Notes under the pieces: model-generated
What the model was told of the DNA's origin: nothing
Databases searched by the model: none
The model's input: only the letters and a program-made list of their open reading frames with translations
Origin: a virus
Virus record (IMG/VR): IMGVR_UViG_3300027852_000164
Coordinates: 1 to 24,389 of that record
Strand: one strand, 5' to 3'
Length of the DNA: 24,389 nucleotides
Shown here: positions 1 through 6,748 of the stretch, in pieces
Numbering within the stretch: the stretch's first letter is position 1
How the letters are laid out: each line of letters opens with the position of its first letter
Position numbers and translations under genes: made by a program

Positions 1-423
1 CTCTCCTGCCCGAGATACGTTAATAACTACCCCGCCCATATCACGTATAAAGTTTGCTTCATTGTTAAAGCGTACATCGGAGAATACTACACAATCCGGC
101 TTCTGCAACATAGTTGTCTGCAGCCACTGGTTTGCATGTAACACCCATATATCCGGATGGATTAAATCCCTACCCCATTCAGTGCCAAGGGTTTGTAGCA
201 TATGGCGTAGCGTTTTTCCGTACGGTATGACGACAGCATCCTTATCTATCTCATAAGAATCTCTCTTACGCGGTAGTACCCCTAGCATGGTCTCCAACAT
301 ATCATATACAGGTTTAGCGAACGCCCGAGAGGTTATGCTAAGAGAGTTTTGACTTTTTAAATGTAACAGGAAAGTATCTTTACCTACCTGCTTGTTACCA
401 TTCAATCCTATAATCTGGGTCAT
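1..423 (-). CDS. deoxynucleoside monophosphate kinase (3' end outside window)
   Basis: My own translation gives 141 residues open to the window edge, so the C-terminus is missing. The N-terminus MTQIIGLNGNKQVGKDTF carries a P-loop of the form GxxxxGKDT, typical of phage dNMP kinases such as T4 gp1 and T5 dnk. Further in, the segment VVFSDVRFNNEANFI matches the conserved S-D-x-R-F-x-N-E region of that family. These enzymes phosphorylate dNMPs to dNDPs in the cytoplasm, feeding the dNTP pool for phage DNA synthesis. The start ATG overlaps the stop of the recA-like gene (TAATG at 421-425), which suggests translational coupling. Another P-loop nucleotide kinase is possible, but the combination of the two motifs favours dNMP kinase. 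Confidence 0.75.
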   Translation of the reverse strand, partial: MTQIIGLNGNKQVGKDTFLLHLKSQNSLSITSRAFAKPVYDMLETMLGVLPRKRDSYEIDKDAVVIPYGKTLRHMLQTLGTEWGRDLIHPDIWVLHANQWLQTTMLQKPDCVVFSDVRFNNEANFIRDMGGVVINVSRAGE

Positions 424-1532
424 TATGCTATCCTCTCTATGAACTCTGATGGCATACCCAGTTTATGTGCCTGAGTCTGTATTAGATAAGTACGTAGTGC
501 CCAATACAGCTCTGGGTCCTCCCTTAACGCCTCTATCGCCTGTGCCGCCTTACCAAAAATAAGCCTAGTGTCCAGGAAATCTAAAGTCCATTTAGTGCCG
601 CCTCCTCCATATATGCCAAACTTTTTGGCAAAAGATAACACAGTAGCTGCGTCATCCACTTCTCCTGCGTACAGGGAACTATCCTCATCCTCCTCCCTTA
701 CGACCATAAACTCCCCAGTCCTGGGTCCCGCATTCAATTTATTCTTGGTTATCGTAAATGAATGCTCATTAGCTAGCATTGTCTCGATACCTTCTTTGCT
801 TTTGCCACGACCCTCTTTGTTCTTAATGATAGCCTGTACTGAGGTAGCAAACTCCAGCGCTTTACCGCCCGGTAGCGTACGTGGGTCTCCGAAGGATACA
901 CCAATCTTAGTGCGGAACTGATTAAGAAACAACACGGTAACTAAATGGTCCCGTCTACGTTCCCGGATCAATGCGGAGGTCATGCGGCGTATAAAAGTAC
1001 CAACTAGTCTGGCCTGTAGCCCTACATGAGCGTCCTCTGCAGAAGACTCTACCTCCTTCATAGGTACCAATGCCGCAATGGAGTCAACAACCAATAGAGA
1101 GGTCTCTTCCGAGCTTAACACTGCGTCCCCCACATCTACTGCCATCTCTCCTGTTTCGCAAGGTACAATAGGTAAGCCTTCCAACTCCACTCCTAGCTTG
1201 TTTGCCCACGTACTTTCAAAGGTACCCTCTACATCCAGAAATACTGGGGTCTGGTCTGGGAACTGTTGCTGAGCAGATGCTATGACCTTACTAGCCATAA
1301 GACTCTTACCTGCCTGCTTCTCCCCCACAAACATAGATAACCTACTCTGGGGTAAGCCTCCTAGTAGTGCGAAGTCCAGGGTAAATACTCCTGTGCTTAT
1401 CCTATCCGGCTGGTATACCTCATTAGCCATCCGTACAGTACCTTTACCGTAGCGCTTCTTTACTGCGCCTAATGTCTCCCCCAGTTCTCCGCTCGGAGCA
1501 GATCTTGTGGTTCTTTTGTGTCTTTCCGGCAT
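423..1532 (-). CDS. recA-like: RecA/UvsX-like recombinase
   Basis: A 369-residue RecA-family strand-exchange ATPase. Walker A is GEKQAGKS (residues 70-77), the catalytic-glutamate region is FLDVEGTFE (98-106), and Walker B is LLVVDS (146-151). The loop-2 DNA-binding segment begins LNQFRTKIGVSFGDPRTLPG (203-222) and follows the bacterial RecA pattern (NQIRMKIGV...GG.AL.F) closely. It should polymerise on ssDNA and promote homologous pairing for repair and recombination-dependent replication. The ATG at 1532 is preceded by AAGGAG, which overlaps the TAG stop of the upstream 106-residue gene. It has the length of bacterial RecA, but the C-terminal domain differs. Neighbours are a helicase and an SSB candidate, consistent with a recombination module. 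Confidence 0.93.
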   Translation of the reverse strand: MPERHKRTTRSAPSGELGETLGAVKKRYGKGTVRMANEVYQPDRISTGVFTLDFALLGGLPQSRLSMFVGEKQAGKSLMASKVIASAQQQFPDQTPVFLDVEGTFESTWANKLGVELEGLPIVPCETGEMAVDVGDAVLSSEETSLLVVDSIAALVPMKEVESSAEDAHVGLQARLVGTFIRRMTSALIRERRRDHLVTVLFLNQFRTKIGVSFGDPRTLPGGKALEFATSVQAIIKNKEGRGKSKEGIETMLANEHSFTITKNKLNAGPRTGEFMVVREEDEDSSLYAGEVDDAATVLSFAKKFGIYGGGGTKWTLDFLDTRLIFGKAAQAIEALREDPELYWALRTYLIQTQAHKLGMPSEFIERIA

Positions 1533-1538
1533 TACAAA

Positions 1539-1859
1539 CTACTCCTTATTATCTAACAGGTACTGATCTACTTCATCATTCAGATGAATGCTTACCCGTT
1601 CAGCTACGTCATCGAATGTATCTTCTACATCCTCCGGCTCACATGGCATGGTAATGGCTACATCTACCCTTAGACTCTCGAAGTTACCTAGATTACGCGT
1701 CACCCCGGCCCCTACCCGAACATACGCAGGCTCCGATTCAAAATCATACGTATCTCGTGAGTCTACTGAAGTGTGTTCCATCACCCCTTCTTTACGCGTA
1801 ACCCTGATGGAAGACTGCGCTGACTGCTTTTCCGGTTTTCTCTTTCTACGTACAGGCAT
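1539..1859 (-). CDS. conserved phage-type protein of unknown function
   Basis: A 106-residue soluble protein with no signal peptide or membrane segment. The N-terminus is strongly basic (MPVRRKRKPEKQ). The central stretch VRVGAGVTRNLGNFESLRVD (about residues 47-66) resembles a recurring 'NLGN(Y/F)ES' phage protein theme that I cannot tie to a named domain. The C-terminal third is acidic and helical. It sits between the HTH protein and the RecA homologue and its stop overlaps the recA ribosome-binding site, so it is co-translated with the recombination genes. The ATG at 1859 has GGGAG about nine bases upstream. A role linked to RecA or ssDNA is inference from position only. Confidence 0.7.
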   Translation of the reverse strand: MPVRRKRKPEKQSAQSSIRVTRKEGVMEHTSVDSRDTYDFESEPAYVRVGAGVTRNLGNFESLRVDVAITMPCEPEDVEDTFDDVAERVSIHLNDEVDQYLLDNKE

Positions 1860-1874
1860 AGTATGTACTCCCTC

Positions 1875-2420
1875 TTATATGTTGCTCTTGCGATGCGCCT
1901 CGATAGCTTGCCATAACTGGTTGATAGTAGTGTTATGTGTGTGATGCAGATACTCAAACTCTTTTTCATGCTGTTTGATTATCTTTGCAATTAACTGCAA
2001 CTCCCGAACGCTGTAATGCATGTACCCATGGGATGTGCATTGCAGAATAGGTGGTGGTAGTAGCTTATCCGATATCCAACGCTTAAAAGTAATAACACCC
2101 TTACCTAGATACTTCGCTGCTTCCGGGATAGTAAACACTTCCGCGTATACTGGGTGCTCCATGCCATCAGTTACTACTTCCTTATTTACCGGATTGTTGG
2201 TAGCGGCTACCTTTGTCTTGCGCTTCTTCTTTGGGTTCCTTTTCCTGTAACTGGCGCGGCTGCGCTTCTTTGCTGCCTCCCGGTAGTTGGGATCATCACG
2301 GTATTGTTGCCGTCGAGCCCGGTTATTATTTTCAGGCTTTTTAGCTTCTTGTGGCGCTTTGTTACCGATGCTTTCAGAGTCTGTAGATCTACTCTTCTGG
2401 TGCCTTTTACTAGATCCCAT
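1875..2420 (-). CDS. basic protein with MerR/excisionase-type helix-turn-helix
   Basis: A 181-residue protein. Residues 1-72 are highly basic and include a Y-R-D-D-P-N-Y-R-E-A-A-K-K-R-S-R motif (40-55), a pattern I recognise from other phage DNA-associated proteins. Residues 95-122 (VFTIPEAAKYLGKGVITFKR and following) fit a winged helix-turn-helix of the MerR/excisionase type, with a tryptophan after the recognition helix. The C-terminus is helical and histidine-rich. The first 71 residues are encoded in a different frame over the 3' end of the SF2 helicase gene (214-base overlap, 2207-2420). The start is supported by CGGAG spaced about 8 bases from the ATG. It could be a DNA-binding regulator or an accessory replication protein; its specific role is unknown. 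Confidence 0.72.
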   Translation of the reverse strand: MGSSKRHQKSRSTDSESIGNKAPQEAKKPENNNRARRQQYRDDPNYREAAKKRSRASYRKRNPKKKRKTKVAATNNPVNKEVVTDGMEHPVYAEVFTIPEAAKYLGKGVITFKRWISDKLLPPPILQCTSHGYMHYSVRELQLIAKIIKQHEKEFEYLHHTHNTTINQLWQAIEAHRKSNI

Positions 2421-3853
2421 TGTTCTATCTCCGCGTTGCTTGCTTTATACTCACTTAATCGTTTTAAGAACTGGTACTCAGCCTTATACGACATAATATC
2501 TCTAAGGGTTACCCATACAGGTACCTTCTTACCTTTATACTCTCGCAGAATACGTCCATGTACCTGTACTGCTTTGGATCTTGGGCTGCAATCAACTCCT
2601 GCGCTAAGCCTGGGAACATCTACCCCCTTAGTAAACATACCCCCGGTAGCGAACACTATCCTAGAGTCATCCTTCGCCTTCTTCAATACAGCTTTGGGTA
2701 TACGCTTCCTTACTACCTGTATCTTTACTGGTGTGTACTCCGCATCTTTATGTAGGTGTTCTGGTTTGCGCGGTGGGGTTGCATCCTTGGCGTACTTCCA
2801 CACACTACGGTAACCAGATACTAGCCCCATATCCTCTGCCGGTATCTCGAATATACTTTTACACATAACCATTAAAGTCTCTAACTGCTCTATGCGATCA
2901 CTAACTACTAATACGTGCCTGTCTGTCTCATATAGCTCATGGATAATATTAGCCAGCAAATAGTTGCGTCTGGTATCGCGTGCCAATTCGGTTAAGAACC
3001 TCCCGCCTTTAGGTGATACGTTAGCGTACCAGCTGACTACCCCATCGTACTCCACGTACCTGACTGTTGATTTTCTATGTTTATTCTTAAGTGTTACAGC
3101 TACCGGGCCCAACTGCTGCTCTAACACCTTTTGTAGATCATCCGTCCTATCTGGCGTTGCTGATACACCAAGCCTAAAGGTAGCATTAAATTTTGATAAT
3201 ACTGCAGAGAACTGTTCGGCCCCTACAGTATGTGCTTCATCAAAAATGATCGTACCAAAATACTGATACAACTCTTCATCATAATCTTTGCGGTAGAGAG
3301 ATTGCACCATCCCTACTACTAGATCCTTACCCTCAAAATCACACGTACTCCCTTGCACTATTCCGATCTGCGAATCATCCAACCCCCAAAACTCTTTAGC
3401 CCGAGCAATCCATTGGTCTCTTAGAAACTCCTGGTCAACCAACACTACCGTAGTGGACCCTAGTCTCCTGGCTATCTCTAGGCTCATAACCGTTTTACCC
3501 TTGCCTGTCCCGGCCTGGGCCATAACATCGTACCTATCCTCATCCAGGAACATAGACATGATACTTTCTACCCATGGCTCCTGATACTCATGCAGCTGTA
3601 TACGGGGTATACCTTCTGACAGCTCGAAGCCTATGCTGGTATCGTCAACCACATCCATTCGGTGTGACTTTATAAGAGAAAGCCCGTAATGCCTTGGTAC
3701 GCACAAGTAATCCCCATCCGTGTAGAACGGTTCTACCGTAGAGCTGGTCTGTGTCTGGTGGTCAAACACTTTAACTGTCAGCTCTTTGCGAACGGAAGCT
3801 ACATTGACCCCACGTTTGGGGATATGTACGACTTCAGCTATACGGGCCTCCAT
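2207..3853 (-). CDS. SF2 DEAH-box DNA helicase (UvsW/T5 D10-like)
   Basis: A 548-residue superfamily 2 helicase. Walker A is AGTGKGKT (residues 114-121), motif II is DEAH (205-208), motif III is SAT (231-233), motif V is around MFTKGVDVP (406-414), and motif VI is QVHGRILR (430-437). A ~90-residue N-terminal domain precedes a Q-motif-like 'LHEYQEPWVESI'. The architecture matches phage recombination helicases such as T4 UvsW and T5 D10, which remodel branched DNA and R-loops; the specific assignment is inference from general layout and neighbours (RecA, SSB). The C-terminal ~70 residues, basic and low in complexity, lie in the region that also encodes the HTH protein in another frame. ATG at 3853, two codons after the SSB stop. 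Confidence 0.88.
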   Translation of the reverse strand: MEARIAEVVHIPKRGVNVASVRKELTVKVFDHQTQTSSTVEPFYTDGDYLCVPRHYGLSLIKSHRMDVVDDTSIGFELSEGIPRIQLHEYQEPWVESIMSMFLDEDRYDVMAQAGTGKGKTVMSLEIARRLGSTTVVLVDQEFLRDQWIARAKEFWGLDDSQIGIVQGSTCDFEGKDLVVGMVQSLYRKDYDEELYQYFGTIIFDEAHTVGAEQFSAVLSKFNATFRLGVSATPDRTDDLQKVLEQQLGPVAVTLKNKHRKSTVRYVEYDGVVSWYANVSPKGGRFLTELARDTRRNYLLANIIHELYETDRHVLVVSDRIEQLETLMVMCKSIFEIPAEDMGLVSGYRSVWKYAKDATPPRKPEHLHKDAEYTPVKIQVVRKRIPKAVLKKAKDDSRIVFATGGMFTKGVDVPRLSAGVDCSPRSKAVQVHGRILREYKGKKVPVWVTLRDIMSYKAEYQFLKRLSEYKASNAEIEQWDLVKGTRRVDLQTLKASVTKRHKKLKSLKIITGLDGNNTVMIPTTGRQQRSAAAPVTGKGTQRRSARQR

Positions 3854-3859
3854 TTACTA

Positions 3860-4858
3860 CTACCTTCTACTTCTGCGAGAAGACCGACTAGGCCTTTCTT
3901 CTTTTGTCGCCCGAGAACGACGAGAGGACCTGGACCTGCGTGCAGGCTTCTCATCTGACTCCTCTTCTTCCTCTCTACCCTTGCGTGCCGTAGACCGTCT
4001 AGAACGACGAGAACCACGCTGGGGTTTCTCCTCCTCTTCGTCCCACGCTCCTTCGTCCTTGTCACCTTCTTCATCCCAATCGTCTTCGTTACCGCCTTCG
4101 TCAAGATCACGATCTGTCTGAGCCTTACTACCTGGGGTGGGCTCTGTACCCATTAGGGCGCACAACTCCTCCATAGTAGGTTCCTCAAACAGCTCTTCAT
4201 ACTCGATAGGCTCTCCACAATTCTCCGTATGCGACTTACCCTCGCGGTCCTCCCACTCCCGCACATAATCTTCTGCTAGCTCCGCCTCATCCATGAACTC
4301 GACGAACTCTATATCATTACCGATTGCTGCATCCTTCTGCCCATCACGAGAAGCCTCAAAGATAGCACCTCTAAGAGTACCCTCACGGGCATGTGCTCGA
4401 ATAAACTTCTTCTGCTGGGAAGGTTTAACAGCCATAAGCTTACGACTGAACTCATGCCTAACATCTTTGCGATCCGTAAACGGGGTAAGATCCAGTACTG
4501 ATAGGAACATGATATAGGTAGAATCTCCTATCTCTTCGCATACCGGGCAGTTATCCCACTCCTTAATGCAAGGGGTATTAAAACCCCACTTCCCTGTATT
4601 AGGATCTTTCATGTTATGTTCGTACATGAAGAAGTCTGGTTTATCGTCCAGTATTACGTATTCTTTAGTTTCCCCCACGGGAACAAAGAAGCGCAGAGGT
4701 TGTCCTGCTTTCTTCTGAGCTGCTTCACGTTTCTCTTTCTGCCGTGCTAGCTCATCGTCTACTCTATCACGCCCCTCATCCCCCCGGTGGAACATACGGG
4801 ATTTGCGACCGCCCTTGTTAGAGGTTTTACCCTTACGTCTTTTGTTACGTTGTGCCAT
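3860..4858 (-). CDS. probable zinc-containing ssDNA-binding protein with RS-like tail
   Basis: A 332-residue protein built in blocks. There is a basic N-terminus (1-50). A core around RFFVPVGETKEYVILDDKPD (56-75) is followed by a probable zinc site using H81, C97, C104 and C107 (H-x15-C-x6-C-x2-C), reminiscent of the T4 gp32 H-C-C-C site. An acidic stretch (251-277) resembles SSB tails that recruit partners. The last ~50 residues (281-332) are arginine/serine-rich, with repeated RRSRRS and RSSRRS units separated by a glutamate run. Position upstream of the SF2 helicase and RecA supports the SSB role, but this is inferred from motif layout rather than clear similarity. A transcription or DNA-packaging cofactor is an alternative. 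ATG at 4858 with GGAG upstream. Confidence 0.65.
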   Translation of the reverse strand: MAQRNKRRKGKTSNKGGRKSRMFHRGDEGRDRVDDELARQKEKREAAQKKAGQPLRFFVPVGETKEYVILDDKPDFFMYEHNMKDPNTGKWGFNTPCIKEWDNCPVCEEIGDSTYIMFLSVLDLTPFTDRKDVRHEFSRKLMAVKPSQQKKFIRAHAREGTLRGAIFEASRDGQKDAAIGNDIEFVEFMDEAELAEDYVREWEDREGKSHTENCGEPIEYEELFEEPTMEELCALMGTEPTPGSKAQTDRDLDEGGNEDDWDEEGDKDEGAWDEEEEKPQRGSRRSRRSTARKGREEEEESDEKPARRSRSSRRSRATKEERPSRSSRRSRR

Positions 4859-4890
4859 AGTATATGTCTCCGTTATTTCTCAATATGTTG

Positions 4891-5214
4891 TTACTTGAAC
4901 AACTCAATTAGCGCATCAGCAAGAACCTTTGCAGTTTTCATCGTGAGCCCTATCCTGTACAGATGTAAAGCTTTAACCTTATTAGGTTCAATTAACTCCG
5001 AGCCATAGCCAGGAATACTTAACATTATACGTTTGTCGTCATCCCACCCATAAACTGTTACAGGTGTGATAAACAGGATTGGTGTATTTGCACGCCTTTT
5101 TACTCTCATCTTGGGATCTTGTATTGAAAACACTACAGGTTTTCCTTCCAAGAGTGGAGCAAGTAATAACTGCGATTCTTTCTTGATTGGTACCTCGACC
5201 AATCTACGTAACAT
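4891..5214 (-). CDS. hypothetical protein
   Basis: A 107-residue protein that I do not recognise. It is mixed alpha/beta, with a hydrophobic strand-like stretch (ANTPILFITPVTVYGWDD) and a helical C-terminus ending in LIELFK. No membrane segment or signal peptide. I chose the ATG at 5214, preceded by GGGATGG about 6 bases upstream, the same weak ribosome-binding pattern found before the DNA polymerase gene. An in-frame TTG at 5241 would add nine residues and place the start 10 bases after the primase stop. It lies between primase and the SSB candidate and is probably in the same operon. Function unknown. Confidence 0.65.
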   Translation of the reverse strand: MLRRLVEVPIKKESQLLLAPLLEGKPVVFSIQDPKMRVKRRANTPILFITPVTVYGWDDDKRIMLSIPGYGSELIEPNKVKALHLYRIGLTMKTAKVLADALIELFK

Positions 5215-5251
5215 AGTACACCATCCCGTGCTCGTTTGCAATTGACTTCAA

Positions 5252-6250
5252 CTATAACAAACGTGCATCTGCTATCATATGTTGAAACTGATATTCCTCT
5301 AATTCTCCTGGGTCCGAAGGGGGACGCATAGCATCTAACTCCTTGTCGTACACCGTCTTCTCCTTCGGGTATCGTACCTTCATTAACGGTACATGATCAC
5401 CTAACTCTTTCTTGATTACTTTTCGTCCTTTGTGTCCTGCTTCGTCGTCATCGTAGAACACGTAGACCGGTAACGAGAGGTCTTTAAATATCCGCGCTTG
5501 CTGGGGTGTGAGTCCCGAGTGCATAGAAGCGACGGTAGGAAAACCAAACATAAAACCACGACTAAAGTCAAACAAACCTTCAGTAAGTACAATATAGCTA
5601 TCCACGGTTGTATCGATAAATTCAGCCCCGAGAAGTACAAGCCGCTTAGGCAAACCAAAGTAATCACGAATACGAGGCTCAACCCCTGATAAAGTCGCTC
5701 TACCGGTGTACCCATAAAAAGCTCCAGACGGAGAATACACAGGAAATAGAATTCGTTCATCTCCTCTGTTGTCGGGATCGATTCGCAAATCCAGCCGTGC
5801 AATTGTCTCATCATCTAATCCTCTGCTGTGTAAGTAAGGGTGGCCTACCGCGCTGTCGTATACATCCAGATAGTCATCTGATACAGGTTCGCCCAACTGC
5901 TGGTTCTTTGTATCATAAGACTGTCTATGATCCCAATCGGGCAAACTGCCTCCAAGAAACTCATCTGCCTCCACCGCTTTGATGAGGGTCTTATAAGTGT
6001 CTCCTGTATACCTCTCCATCCTTTCCAAAAACTGAGGCAATGTTCCTTTACATTTACAGGTAAAACAATTGAACACTGACTCTTCGTACAAATTCTCTTT
6101 AACACCAAAGCTCATGTTAGCGTCGGTGCCTCTTTCATGAGTCCATGGGGCCAGTGGACAATGAGTACTAACCCACTCCCCTTGGTCTCGCATCTTTACA
6201 TTCGGACCTACCACTTCTCGCAAGAACTGTCTTATATCATGCCTGTTCAT
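5252..6250 (-). CDS. DnaG-type DNA primase (zinc finger + TOPRIM)
   Basis: A 332-residue primase that lays RNA primers at the fork. The N-terminal zinc-binding domain uses a histidine/cysteine pair around H30-C31 and C62/C65/C67 within VFNCFTCKCKGTL. The linker HPYLHSRGL (137-145) is typical of the DnaG family. The TOPRIM core has the catalytic glutamate in VLTEGLFDF (E224) and the metal-binding aspartates in VFYDDDEAG (D267-D269). It is shorter than bacterial DnaG (about 580 residues) and lacks the helicase-binding C-terminal domain, as is usual in phages. Its ATG overlaps the TGA of the upstream coiled-coil gene (ATGA), indicating coupling. Partner: the DnaB-like helicase at 9792-11135. Confidence 0.9.
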   Translation of the reverse strand: MNRHDIRQFLREVVGPNVKMRDQGEWVSTHCPLAPWTHERGTDANMSFGVKENLYEESVFNCFTCKCKGTLPQFLERMERYTGDTYKTLIKAVEADEFLGGSLPDWDHRQSYDTKNQQLGEPVSDDYLDVYDSAVGHPYLHSRGLDDETIARLDLRIDPDNRGDERILFPVYSPSGAFYGYTGRATLSGVEPRIRDYFGLPKRLVLLGAEFIDTTVDSYIVLTEGLFDFSRGFMFGFPTVASMHSGLTPQQARIFKDLSLPVYVFYDDDEAGHKGRKVIKKELGDHVPLMKVRYPKEKTVYDKELDAMRPPSDPGELEEYQFQHMIADARLL

Positions 6251-6678
6251 TTGCTCGATGCTGGAGTTACTACCAATACCGGCTTTTTAGGTTTGGCTGC
6301 TGTCTCATCTACAACACTAGCTAATTCCCTCTCAGATAGCATCTTTTTGGCCGCGCCTATAGCTATAGTCGCTGACTCCATAAACTCTTCATCGGTGACC
6401 AGATCTCTAAACAATAGGGGATTCACTTTACGACTGGCTTTGCCTTGCGGGGTTATAAAATCTGCATCCCCTGTTGGTGCATGGAAATTCTTTAGTGCAA
6501 GATGCTTCATGATACTCTCCAACTCTTCCATACCGTTGGTGTTCTCCTGCTGCAGTCTTTTAACCTCTTCCATGTTATCTACAATCTCTTGTATCTTATC
6601 TTCCATCTCCTGCCTATCAGTCTTGGTTATCAACTGCGTCTTGCGACGAATGCGTACCCGTCTCTTGCGTTGTGGCAT
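6247..6678 (-). CDS. coiled-coil hypothetical protein upstream of primase
   Basis: A 143-residue soluble protein with a basic N-terminus (MPQRKRRVRIRRK). A predicted coiled coil spans roughly residues 20-60 (KTDRQEMEDKIQEIVDNMEE and following), and a conserved-looking segment FHAPTGDADFITPQGKASRK occupies about 65-84. I do not recognise a named domain. It is the first gene behind the sigma70-like promoter at 6721-6748, has a strong AGGAGG site and is coupled to primase by an ATGA overlap. The position suggests an accessory of the primase or replisome, but that is inference. Confidence 0.75.
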   Translation of the reverse strand: MPQRKRRVRIRRKTQLITKTDRQEMEDKIQEIVDNMEEVKRLQQENTNGMEELESIMKHLALKNFHAPTGDADFITPQGKASRKVNPLLFRDLVTDEEFMESATIAIGAAKKMLSERELASVVDETAAKPKKPVLVVTPASSK

Positions 6679-6720
6679 GTCTATGTACCTCCTAAAATTA
6701 TACGTACAACCCTATAGATA

Positions 6721-6748
6721 AGTATATACAATTCTTCGCTGATGTCAA
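6721..6748 (-). promoter_or_regulatory. sigma70-like promoter for the primase operon
   Basis: On the minus strand the -35 TTGACA (6748-6743) and -10 TATACT (6726-6721) are separated by 16 bases. The -35 overlaps the stop codon of the DNA polymerase gene. The transcript would lead into the 143-residue coiled-coil gene and primase. A further TATAAT on the same strand (about 6703-6698) lies downstream but has no matching -35. Confidence 0.7.

Noticed and set aside
2154-2813. 219-codon plus-strand ORF, rich in Leu/Phe/Cys
   Set aside because: Antisense of helicase motifs; the composition is what complementing a basic, charged coding strand gives.
5416-5814. 132-codon minus-strand ORF with hydrophobic stretches
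   Set aside because: Out-of-frame shadow inside the primase TOPRIM region, which has all expected motifs.
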